DNA from: Gorsachius magnificus
Lineage: Eukaryota; Chordata; Aves; Pelecaniformes; Ardeidae
Assembly (NCBI GenBank): GCA_034008185.1
Contig: CM067084.1
Coordinates: 71,644,612-71,708,611, forward strand
DNA length: 64,000 nucleotides
Direction of reading: 5' to 3'
The position numbers and the translations under genes are program-made. The notes below the pieces were generated by a model. That model saw only the letters and a list, made by a program, of their open reading frames with translations. It ran no database searches and was not told the origin of the DNA. How positions within the stretch are numbered: position 1 is the stretch's first letter; every line of letters begins with the position of its first letter. This document shows positions 38,871-49,816 of this stretch, piece after piece.

Positions 38871-41800
38871 TGGCATTTCAAGTCAATCCAGCACTGATAA
38901 TTACATCAAAGTCATCATTAGCAACAGCATCAACTTTAAAACCAACTGTTGCCTTGAGATGAAAATTAGCATTTCAAGGATCAAAGCAAGGTGCTGCATC
39001 ACGCTCAGGCCTTGAGAAGCTTGGCATGCCACCAGAAGGAGGACCATGAAGGGCTTTGGAGACCCATATTTTTGATAGTCACATGATACAGAGGACTAGA
39101 ATTTCAGTACTGTGGGTCTGCTGTCTCTTGTTCTCCAGCAGTTTCCCTCCAAGGACAGTAAGTCTTCAGTACCCCTCCTGGGCACTTTCTTCTGTCAGTA
39201 AAGACCACCCTCTTAGTTGCCATTACATGGAGGGTTGTAGTCCAAAGGGAACCTCTTTGTAAAACTAACTACATCGTGGTCTATTGCATATGAGATCCCC
39301 GTGCACATATAAACAGGGTCTACGTTCACTGCAGCACTCTGAATGGCCTCAAACATTAGCATTCAAGTGCTTATTCCTTAATCTTACCACTTTAATGCAC
39401 TATTCTGTAGCATTACTATAATACTATAATGAGGCGTGCTGAGAACCTACAGAATTGAGACTGTACTAAGTAGCACAGAGCCCTGCAGTGAGGGAGCAGA
39501 CTTTCTGAACTCCACTGAAGTCTACTGTCAGACTGTCTTACTAACTTATTTCTCACTGGGAGTGCTAAAATGCTAAACTGTAATTATAGATACCCCTCAT
39601 ATGCTGTGATTTATAAATTGGGTGTTTACTTTCCTGGAAAGGGAAGTTGCTGGTTTACAGAAAAGGGATTTAGAAAAATTAATCACTCAAAATTAAACCT
39701 ACCCCAAAGAACATAATATATATCCAAGGCAGTTTAATCAAGAATGAAACAACTAGAAGGTGTTCCTTAACAGAATGTGAGTGCTGGCAAAATGACTCAG
39801 GTAGGGAGTCAGGCTGGTACAAGATGGAGACTCTCATTCTGCCCTGAGGGTTCAGTAGCTCTGCAGAGGCAGTGGGATGGCTGGTGTGTAACGCTCTGGC
39901 TAGCCAAGGTTGCAGAGGGAGTTGTAATGTGCAATCCCATGCTCAAAGAAACATGATCAGCCCAGAGCATTAGCACGTTTAACATCTTTTGGGGATGTAG
40001 GAAGGATCATAATACTGTCTTTCCCCCATGCTTTATTTTAGCTTTTTGATTTGTCTATCAGGCTGCATGTGTAGAGGAGCCAGCTGGATCAGGGTTCCAA
40101 GCTGTAAACTCCTGAGGGCTTGCTTTCATTATGTGTTTCCATGTGCCCAGATAAGAGCTTAGTCTCAGCCACTGCCTTTAAAAGTTGGCTTCATCTGATT
40201 AAGTGTAGAAGTCTGTGGACTTTCAAGCAGTCCTGGGCTATTCTTTCAGTCAAGGGGCAGAATCAATTGCTCTTAGGCTATGATTTCTCTCATCCTAAAA
40301 TAGACACCTACATTTGGTCAGACAGATTTCCCTCTACTGGACAGAAATTGGACTTTAGGATGACACAGAAATAGATGTCTATGTCACAGATGTCTTAAGT
40401 TAAAAGAACTGAATCCCCTCAAGTATTTATGTTGTTATACGCATATTAATGCAAATGATAACCTGGTTTGGATCATGACTTAACACTCTGTATCAGGAAT
40501 AGAAGTCAGTGGTATTGTCCCAGTGTAGAAGAATTGTAAGATCACATTCAGGCTGATAGTGTCTACCTGAGCTAAGATACTTAAGAAAGCTTGAGAAGAA
40601 CAACCAAGGTTCTAATAAAATTCAAGGTTAAAGATGCTATCTGCAAAATAAAAAAGGCAAACCGATACATGTCTTTCAAAACGTATTTTAGGCCACACTT
40701 CAGGTAGAAAAAAATTACTTTGATGCTGCTACTGTGGATGAAGCAATACCCCTCCAGTGAAGATCAAACAGAATGAGTTTTTTGCTCCACATTTAATAAT
40801 TTTGATTCAAAGTATTAGTGTTAAAAATATTCACTAATACCATCTTGTGTCAGAAACATAAAGTCCCTCAGAAGGAATTCAGATGAGAGACCTGAATCTG
40901 GAACTTCCAGGTGAGTCCCCTGATCCTGGGGCTCTGCTTATTATGTGACAAACCCTTCTCATTTGATCAGGAGAAGTTAGAAAACATGTCATATTTCTTC
41001 CTCTTGGAAAACAATGACAAAGTTTTGAAACCTGAATATTTCTGTTAAAACAATGTCTCTTTCCCAGCTAGCTCCAGTTTAAATTTCTTATATCTATTAT
41101 TGTTATAATTTATTCATAGCCCAACCTCAAAGACTGATGTCACCGAGAACTGGCATTCTGTCACGCTCATCCTAGAATTAGACAGATTTATTTAGGTCAA
41201 GGTATCATTGCAAACCAGAGGATGTCTTCCAGATAATAACTTTTCACAGATCTTGCATGGAGATAGAAATTTCTAATCCATTTAAATGATACTGGTCTGG
41301 TTTCAGGCAGGGTCTTTATGGCATTTGTGACGGTAAACGCTACTTTGATCTTTCCTTTCTTTCCTCTTCCCAATTCCCTTCTCATGGATTGATATTTGAA
41401 GATTTTTCACCTGCCTTCTCTGCCCAGTATCAGTCCCATGGGCAAAAAATTCCAGTGGTAATTATTATGAGCCAGCGTATTGTGTACTTTCCTGGAGATT
41501 TATTAGTTGAGAAGTGGTTTCCCAAGGAATGCCCCCAAAATAATTTTCTCTTACAGTTTAGGTTTGCAGTCTCTGATGACTGCCTCTAACCCCTACGGAA
41601 GTCTGTTGGCCACCCCAGTCTCAGGAGAGGGCAATGGTTTTTGCATTGTTCATTTCCCTGTCTATGCTTTGTACCAGCACCAAACACTGGCTCAGAGCAT
41701 CCACCACAGCTGCCATGATGATGATCAATACAGTAATTGTATATGTTATAATAACTGGAATTAATGTAGTGTAATCCACTGCACTAGACAATACACTCAC

Positions 41801-42001
41801 AGAAAAAAAAGGGCAGATCATACCCGAGAGGGTTTATAAGCTTAGGGTAAATCAAGAGATTGAAAATGGATGTAGACACGTAGGAAAAATAATGAAAAAA
41901 TTTTACCCAGTGTGCTAGGCAGTGGCTTCAGTACATCAGCTGCCTAACTGTTCCCAAGTTATCAAATTCTGTTTTTCATTAACAAATTCAGGTGACCACA
42001 G
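38871..42001. other. Intergenic DNA, nothing recognised
   Basis: AT-rich sequence between old repeats. ORFs are below 90 codons and without motifs. No RNA gene seen. Confidence 0.5.
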
Positions 42002-43270
42002 AAATCATAGAAAAAAAATGTGAAATATCAGCCTACAGACATCATCTAGTCTATCCCCTGCCAAAGGCAGAAACCCCTATATGTATACCATTCCTACTTA
42101 CACCCAGGCATGTATGCTATGTTGCATAATACAACAGCCTATCCCGGAGTTGTACTAAAGTTACTACTGGGCACTTTTTCCTGATACTTAATATGAATGT
42201 TTCTTGCTAGAATTCATCACAGAGCTGAAAAACAGATTCTTCCATTATTCTTGGCAGAAACTTTTTGCAAATCAGAAAATCATCGTCTTGTATCCCCTCA
42301 GTCTTCTCCAAGTTGTACAGGCCTCTGTACAGGAAGTCTCCTCATAGGTTGAAATTTTTAGGACTCCAGTTATTCCTGCAGCTCTCCTGTGAACTCTATT
42401 CAATATCTCAAAATGTATATTGAAATACAGAGCCTAACAATGCATGTTCTGATCCTTATTGAAGAGGAAGGGCTCCCTTCTTCATCTTGCAGGCTGTGTT
42501 CTGAGTTAAATGCCCCAGTGTAACACCGTATGAAGTGGTGGCTTTCCCTCCTGTCCTGAAGAACTGCCTCTTCCCATCCAGTACTTACACTGCTGATTAT
42601 TCCAAAGTGTCAAAGCCTGTCCTGGGCCAAGAACAACACATTACAAAATCCCACTCGGTATGTCTGTTTGTTAGTTATGAGAATGTGTCTTTGATAATCT
42701 TCAAGAATTAGTAGGTAACCAGCATTACATCCACCCTACAAGAGGGTAATCTAGTCTATGTCTCCTTACCTTTCATGTGAGAATATCGTGTGGTTCCAGA
42801 AAAGGGTTAAGGCATATGTAATTCAGTACTACTACTATTGGCTCATGATGGCAAGCTATTACAAAAGAAAATCATAGCAGCTTGACATGATTTACCCATC
42901 TCCTTATTATCCTATGGGTTCTTACAGATAATTTTATTCTTGTTCCGGAACTTTTTTAAAAGCTTGAGCTAGATTTGTCTTACAGTATCTTACCCTCTCC
43001 CCACTAGAAGTTCTCAGAAATAATCCCAAATGGCTTTAAGATTGCTTCAGTTGTTTCTTTAACTAACTTGAATGAAATCCATCAGGGCCAACAGTTATGA
43101 AAAGATTTGACTTGTCAAAGAGCAGTGTCACTTGTTCTTTTCCTGTTCTGTGCTGATGTTTTACTTCTGTCTCAGTGATATTGAACGTTCTAACCATTTG
43201 ACCTTTTTAGTGAAGGAAGATGTGGAAAAGTATTAAATATCTATGTCTTTCAGTGCCATCTGTCAACGAT
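42002..43270 (-). mobile_element. Ancient CR1 LINE relic A (turtle/crocodilian-like type)
   Basis: The plus strand starts with an aatcatagaa tail and an atcatctagtctatcccctgcc block. It passes through a cctcagtcttctccaag and cctcatagg region, a ccactcggtatgtc block and a catccaccctaca block. It ends in actagaagttctcagaaataat, gattgcttcag and gacctttttagtgaag blocks. Read in reverse, this is the 3' UTR followed by the reverse transcriptase of the old CR1 lineage abundant in turtles and crocodilians. It is heavily mutated with no open frame. The younger CR1 at 43319 sits almost directly at its 5' side. Confidence 0.72.
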
Positions 43271-43318
43271 GTTGCAATTCACATTTGCAAAAGAAAAATT
43301 AAAAATGAGCACAACTTA

Positions 43319-44330
43319 GAATTATAGAATGGTTTGGGTTGAAAGGGACCCTAAAGATCATTTAGTTCCTACCCCCCTGCCATGGGCAGGGCCACCTGTC
43401 TTCATATGAAGACAGCCTGTCTTCATAGGAGAGGTGCTCCAGCCCTCTGATCATCTTCATGGCCCTCCTCTGGACTCACTCCAACAGGTCCACGTCCTTC
43501 TTATATTGAGGGCCCCAGAGCTGGGCACAGTAGTCCAGGTGGGGTCTCATAAGAGTGGAGTAGAGGGGCAGAATCTCCTCCCTCAACCTGCTTGTCACAA
43601 TTCTTTTGATGCAGCCCAGGATACAGTTGGCTTTCTGGGCTGCAAGTACACATTGCTGGGTCATGTTGAGCTTCTCATCAACCAACACCCCTAAGTCCTC
43701 AGGGCTGCTCCAAATCCATTCTCTGCCCAGCCTGTATTTGTGCTTGGGAATGCCCCAACCCATGCAGGACTTTGCACTTGGCCTTGTTAAACTTCATGAG
43801 GTTTGCACAGGCCCACCCCTCAAGCCTGTCAAGGTCCTTCTGGATGGCATCCCTTCCCTCCAGTGTGTCAACCACACCACACAGCTTGGTGTCGTTGGCA
43901 AACTTGATGAGGGTGCACTCAATCCCACTGTCCATGTCACCGACAAAGATGTTAAAGAGTGCCGGTCCCAATATGGACCCCTGAGGAACACTATTCGTCA
44001 CTGGTCTCCACTTGGACACCAAGCCTTTGACTGCAACATTTTGAGTGCGACCGTATAGCCAATTCCTTATCCACTGAGTGGTCCATCTGTCAAATCCATG
44101 TCTCTCTAGAGCCTCTAACTCCTCTTGTTTATTCCCCATGCTACATGCATTTGCATAGAGGCATTTAAGTCTGGCCCCTGATGAAGCTGACTTACTGGCT
44201 GGAGTTGCTGGAATTCCTTTGTGCTGCTCTTCAGGTGCTCTCCTGCTGACCTGTGATCCTTCTCCAGGCTCTGGGCATCTACTGCTGGCACTAGCATCAA
44301 ACTTTAATGAAGACACTTTAATGAAGATAC
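43319..44330 (-). mobile_element. Younger CR1 LINE with internal deletions
   Basis: Minus strand, 5' to 3': a short CR1 leader-like stretch, then [19 protein letters not shown], which is the start of the ORF2 endonuclease. It is joined in frame at about 44107-44113 to [17 protein letters not shown] in the reverse transcriptase. RT motifs [13 protein letters not shown] and FANDTKL follow; the catalytic block is normally FADD, so one aspartate is Asn here. A 2-bp deletion at about 43757 shifts the frame; the second frame (43476-43763) carries [11 protein letters not shown] and [13 protein letters not shown]. Most of the 3' UTR is deleted at about 43396-43427, leaving only the terminal ~75 bp. 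The remaining open frame of 205 codons therefore encodes a non-functional fusion. The element cannot move by itself. Confidence 0.88.
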
Positions 44331-46717
44331 ATCTTATAGACCATTAGTTTTTCAACAAAGAAAATGAAGAGAGTTAGATGACAAGTGCCTTGTATATACA
44401 GTAGCTTGTAGCCTGAATGCAATAAGATTATGTGAGCAGAACTTTGACCCAATTATTCAGTTGTAATAATAGAAATTACAGTAGTGATTTCTAAAATTTA
44501 AGCATGCTGCACATCCTTTATTCAGAAATTGCTCATATAGCTTTCTTCTGAGTCAGTGAAAATGCTTGTATGGGCTACTGATCAAGAGAAATCATTAAAG
44601 CATGTTTTAAATGTCTAATTTATTCACTCTGTACCTTTTAAAAAAATAATGTTAATTTGTGAATTTGCATTCATTAATACCTAAAAAATTAACTAAAAAT
44701 GCATGCAAAAGACTGTACTTCTCACACAGCTGGTAGTTCTGTCTATAAAGGTTATTTCTTTAGCACGTTGTTGATATTAATTTTTTGGGAGTATTACAAT
44801 TAAAATGTATTCATTCAACAATAATGAAGAAATGCAGAGTTATTGGTTAAATACCTCAACAAAATTAAAATGTGTCATTTCCCTTATTTACATTTTTTTT
44901 CCATACAGCTGTTCCAAAAAAGAGTGAAACGACAGAGTTCTATTGGGAAGCAACTGATTTCATTTTACAAGCAGAATACAAGTGCAGGCATTTGCGTGTG
45001 AATTTGAAGAGGCACAAATTTGAAGACAGACACATGTAAGTGGGTTTTACCAATCTAGAAATCTGTTGCATGAGATTATTTCTCTAGAGTAACATGGAAA
45101 TCTCCCTGCAAAGGCTGTCTTGCTTTTGAATATATCTCCATTATATTTAAACAATTAAAAAAATCCACACAATAAAGAACTGGAAGAGAAAAAAAGTCAC
45201 TTTTCTTTTTGGTATAGTAACTGACATAGCTGAAAAAAGTATCTTACAGATGAAATAACACTTTTGTCTTCTATTTTTCGTTTTCATTATGTTTTACATA
45301 AGGTCTCCGACATTAAAAAAAAAAAAGAGCTTTGCCTCCAGTCTATATAAGCAGTACTATCTAGATTCATCTTCCAAGGTACATATGTAGCTTCATGGGG
45401 GTCCTAAGAAAATAAAGAAAACTCTTATTAGCCTATGGTATTATGTATTCCAGGAGCCTCCTGTGCAGTTTTCTTTGTGCCTAGCAGCTCCCACGGAGTC
45501 AATTTAAATATTGAGCCTGTTCAGTCTATGAGGCATGTGTGTAATTTCTATTAATGCTAATGTGAGCTATTCATGCATCAGGGAAACACATCTTCATGTT
45601 TTTAACTTTCCATTTGCTTTCACTCACCAGGAAGAGTTTGGAAGGATTCTGCCTGTGTGGAGAACTTAACCCTGACTGAGGATGTATGTTTTTCTTTAGA
45701 AATGGTTTTTTAAGACTTTTCTTCCCCCATGGGGCAGTTGTGTCAGCCTGCCCCCTTGTCTTCTTCCCTTTTTTACCATGATTACTTGTAACTGGGTTAG
45801 GCTGCGTCCTAACTGGATTTTGTCGTAGCTTAACACAGACCCTGTTTCACCAACTCCTTGAGAAAGTGAATGAATGGGAAAAAAAAGCCAAACCAACTAT
45901 GGAAGCCTTCCTGAAAGGATTTCTTTGTGGAAGAAGAAAAAAAAGGACTCAGGGCCAGGGACCAGAGCTGTACCCCTCCCTACCTCCACTGGACCAATGT
46001 CAGATGACTTCTTGCCTGTTCACCCTCTGAGCGTAGATGCTTGCTTGCTAACGGCTCAGCTTCAGGAGATGCAGTGTTGGAGTTCTCCAGACATGTGTGC
46101 TCAGGGTGGGCTCAGCCCCCTCACACCTTCTCTCGCGTTTTGTGGCTAAGTGCCACAACACTAATATGCGAAACCTGGGTGGCACAGTCACAGCCTGCCC
46201 ATTCGCAAAAGATGGCAACAGAGACATTTAGAAAAAGGTGAATTGTGGAGTGCATGTGCAAAGAAGTTAGGCCTTGGTTCAGTGTTCTGTTTTCCTATGG
46301 CTACTCCATGTCCTGTTGAGGGAAAGCCTCTGCTGCCATGAGCTTCCAGCCATTTGGACCCTGTCTTAAAACATAAGCTGTTCATAAAAACATATTCTGA
46401 AATGACACCAGGTAAAAACGAAGTTACATTTCCTGAAGGTATAGCATCATATTCAGGAATGCACCTAAAGACCTGCCGGCATCTATCTTTCTATTCTTTG
46501 ACGTCTATGAAAATCAAAGTCTGAGTCCAGAGCATTGAATTAGCATTAGAAATTCCTGGGGAAATCACAGTTCATTAATTTAATGTTTAACTATTCAGTG
46601 GAGTGAGGTGTTCCCTGTAAAGTAGGTTTGATTTAAATGTTTCTGAGGATCAAGAACATACCTCAGCAACAGTTAGGTCCAATGGCTTTAATGCATCTTT
46701 TTTGTCTGATCTGATTC
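44331..46717. other. Intergenic DNA with one exon-like segment
   Basis: AT-rich sequence without a supported gene. The only item of note is a 127-nt segment at 44909-45035 with a good acceptor, an open frame and a GTAAGT donor, described under findings. No transposon is recognised between the two CR1 blocks. Confidence 0.45.
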
Positions 46718-49090
46718 GTCTAACCTTAGCTTCCAGCCAATGCATCTTATTATGTCTCAGTCTGCTGTACTGAAGGACACTCTATTATGAGATTTCTGTT
46801 CTCATGTCCGTGCTTACAAACCTACATGAAGTCACCCCCTTAATCTTCTCTGCATAAATCTAAGCCAGCAGAGCTCTTTGATTGTATCAGCATAAAGAAT
46901 TATTTTCAATCTTTTCATCCTTCCCATGTGCCTTCTCTGTACTGTCTGCTGTTTAACAAAATCCTTCTTCAAAGAACTTTCTTTTTTTCACATCCATGGT
47001 GTCCCATTGTGGTGGTTTCACCCTGGCTGGATGCCAGGGGCCCACCAAAGCCGCTCTAGCACTCCCCTCTAACTGGACAGAGGAGAGAAAAGTAAATCAA
47101 AAGGCTCATGGGTCAAGATAAGGACAGGGAGAGACCATTTTATCAGTTACCATCACGGGCAAAACAGACTCAACTTGAAAATAATTAATTTATTAGCAAT
47201 CAAAATCAGAGAAGGAGAGGAGAAAAACTGCTAGATCTTAAAAACCTTCCCCCCACCCCTCCCTTCTTTCTGGGCTCAACTTCACTCCCAGTTTCTCTAC
47301 CTACTCCCCCCAGCGGTGCAGGGGGACGGGAATGGGGGTTGAGGTCAGTTCATCACATGTTGTCTCTGCCAATTCTTCATCCTAGGGAGAGGACTCTTTC
47401 TCTGCTCACGCGTGGGGTCCCTCTCATGGGAGATAGTCCTCCACGAACTTCTCCAGCGGGGCCCAGGAGCAGACTGCTCCAGCTTGGGTCCCCTGCGGGC
47501 CCAAGTTCTGCTAGCAAACCGTTGGCATGGGCTCCTCCCCCCATGGGTCCACAATGGCTTGCCAGGAACCTGATCTGGCGCAGGCTTCCCACAGGGTCAC
47601 AGCCTCCTCCCTTCAGGCATCCACCCGCTCCGGCGTGGGGTGGGGCCCCGGCCCCGGCCCCCCTCCTTTCACTGACCTTGGTGTCTGCAGAGCTGTTTTC
47701 TCTCACATCTTCTCACTTCTCTTCTCTCTGCGGCTACTGAGACGCAGCCGTTTTTTTTTCCTTCTTAAATATGTTATCACAGAGGCGCTTCCACTGCCGC
47801 TGATTGGCTTGGCCTTGGCCAGCGGCGGACACAGGGAAAACTTCTAGCAGCTTCTCACAGAAGCCACCCCTCTACCCCCCCACTACCAAGACCTTGCCAC
47901 AGAAACCCAGTACACCCACTAATGCACTTATCATTGTAAAATTCACCCTCAGTTGTTAACACTTCAGGTCCTTGCCAATGAGAGAAAATATTTGGAAACA
48001 ACATAGAACAGCAATAGCATGAGCTCATCTTCATGTCTCTACCTGCCATGATCCCCAAGTCCTCTTCAGCCAAGGTTACCATGGTCAGCGTTCCAGTTTC
48101 TGGGGTCTTAGTGCCAGACCTGCTGTGGGGCATGTCATCATCATGGCTTACAACTCTCCCACTTTTATATCATCTGCCAATCCTTTCAGTAGGTTGTTAG
48201 TAAAAATGCTAAATAGTATCATCATGCTCATTGACCGATTATATCTAGAGATCCATGCATTCAGTTTTCAAAAGTACCCAATTAACGTGCACTTTGTTTA
48301 TTTTGAAATATTTTAATTTCTAATAAAAATGTGGTCTGAAATTGTAGAAGGCTCTTTGCTTGCATGAGCACTATTACTTTTTCAACCAAATTCATGACCT
48401 CATTGAGAGAATATATCAAGTTAACTAGCATGACCTATTGTCAATGGATCCTTGGCAATGAAAAATAATCTTATTACCTATCCCTGCTTTGGCTATTCTT
48501 TAGAGCCCAAAGGCCCAGTAGGCGCACCAGATTACCCACTTTACCTTTTTCAGATTTTCTTACAGCATTGGCTTCCTTTCAATTTTCTGAAACTCACTTA
48601 CTGTTCCATGTTTTATTGAAAATCAGTGTTAAGGATCCAGAGAGCTACTAAAACAGCATTTTAAAACTCTCTGATGAAAGCTATCCAGACCTGCTGATTT
48701 AAAAATATCTAACTTCAATAGCTGTTTTTTAACATTTCTTTGAGTCACTGTCAGAATAGAAAATATGCCGTCATTGTCATCAACATTGCTAGAAGATGCA
48801 CTGCCATCACAGCATATTGACTGTTCTTCAAAGCCTGAAAGAGAAACATATAAAGAAGCTTGTCTTTTCTGCTATATTGCAGACAATTCCATAGATATCA
48901 TCTACTATTTCAAAAAAACCCCACTTCTTTACATATTCATTTGTTCCGAATTTACTTTCAGAATCTCCTTTTTATCCTGCATTTTGCTGACCATGTAGTT
49001 TTTCTTGTGCATTTACCAGTTCCTAAAGTTTTATGTCCTAATTCATATTCTTTAATATCCATTTCTTCTTTCTTTCCTTTATGATGCATG
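46718..49090 (-). mobile_element. Ancient CR1 LINE relic B, split by a solo LTR
   Basis: Left part 46718-47007: ctaaccttagcttccagcca, then catgaagtcaccccc and ccttcttcaaag blocks, the 3' UTR of the same ancient CR1 type as relic A, in reverse. It is interrupted by the LTR at 47008-47914. Right part 47915 to about 49090: ccccaagtcctcttcagcc, atatcatctgcc, a ttagtaaaaatgctaaatag block, atccttggcaatg, a taacttcaatagctg block and ctgaccatgtag. These fall in the order expected for the reverse transcriptase region read backwards. Both parts run in the same direction and continue each other across the LTR, so they were one element. No open frame survives. The limits are approximate by about 50 bp. 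Confidence 0.7.
47008..47914 (-). mobile_element. Solo LTR of an avian ERVL-type endogenous retrovirus
   Basis: A 907-bp GC-rich block with sharp edges. On the minus strand it begins TGTACTGG and ends CCACCACA, the TG...CA of an LTR. Five-base flanks are cccat (47003-47007) and cccac (47915-47919), an almost perfect target duplication of the length expected for ERVL. On the minus strand a TATTTAAG promoter-like box lies at about 47764-47771 and an AATAAA at 47189-47194. The internal blocks (caccctggctggatgcc, ctcccctctaactgg, ggtgtctgcagagc) match an LTR family I know from many bird genomes. There is no gag, pol or env sequence beside it, so it is a solo LTR left by recombination. ORFs inside (e.g. 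47339-47740) are GC-driven and not genes. Confidence 0.82.
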
Positions 49091-49553
49091 TGATACATTA
49101 ATTAATATTGTTACTATTACCATTATCTCTTTCTACTGCCCAAGTCTGACTTTTTAGCTGGAGTGATTTCATTTTCAGCTGCAGGGTTCTGATCTTTTTA
49201 ACTTTACTTTTATTCATGCTTTTCTGTTTGGATTTTTTACCTCCAATTGATATGATCAAAGCTGTCCTCAGCTCTGTGATGCTGTGAAACTGCTCATACA
49301 AAGCACAGAGCTCACAGATGCAGAGCACACATAATCAAATCATGATCAGTTGAAGTTGTATCTACGTAGAGCAATACGGCATCACAGAGTTATCTGAGCT
49401 TACTCTGAACAGGCCAGTAGTATAAGACTGATAGGGTGGTGATTTTGAGCAGCATCCCCTATGTTCATATTTTAATATTGAATGTTATCTTTTTTTAGGC
49501 AATAGCTATGTTCTGAACAGCAACATATTCTAGCAAGGTGCAAAAAAACTGGC
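49091..49553. other. Intergenic DNA, nothing firm
   Basis: AT-rich. The first 150 bp may be a further decayed extension of ancient CR1 relic B, but I cannot place landmarks in it. No ORF with a domain. Confidence 0.4.
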
Positions 49554-49816
49554 TGATGCGCGATTGCTTTGCCAAGAGGCAAATACTGATGAGTGAGGGT
49601 GTAACACTGAAGCTACCTTTATTCTGGCATCATTTACCAGCTGCAGAGGCTCAAGAGCAAGATCAGGCGTGCAGCTTGTGAGTACACAGCCATCATCTCA
49701 TTTATTGTTTATATACATTGTAATGGGCTGAACTAGCTGTTATTAGCCTGACGATTAACATGCTCACACCACACCACTGGGCACCCAGTGAGTCTGTGCT
49801 GACCAGCCGCTCATCA
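49554..49816 (-). mobile_element. Probable short solo LTR of a second ERV family
   Basis: A 263-bp segment whose minus strand begins TGATGAGCGGCTG and ends CGCGCATCA, giving imperfect inverted termini with TG...CA ends. On the minus strand a clear TATATAAA lies at 49708-49715 and an AATAAA follows about 85 nt later (49618-49623), leaving about 60 bp to the 3' end. The order TATA, poly(A) signal, short tail is that of a compact retroviral U3-R-U5. I see no matching target duplication and no internal viral genes. The call rests on architecture, not on a family match. Confidence 0.5.

Noticed and set aside
47339..47847. ORFs of 106-133 codons on both strands near 47.5 kb
   Set aside because: They lie inside the GC-rich ERVL solo LTR and are not viral genes.
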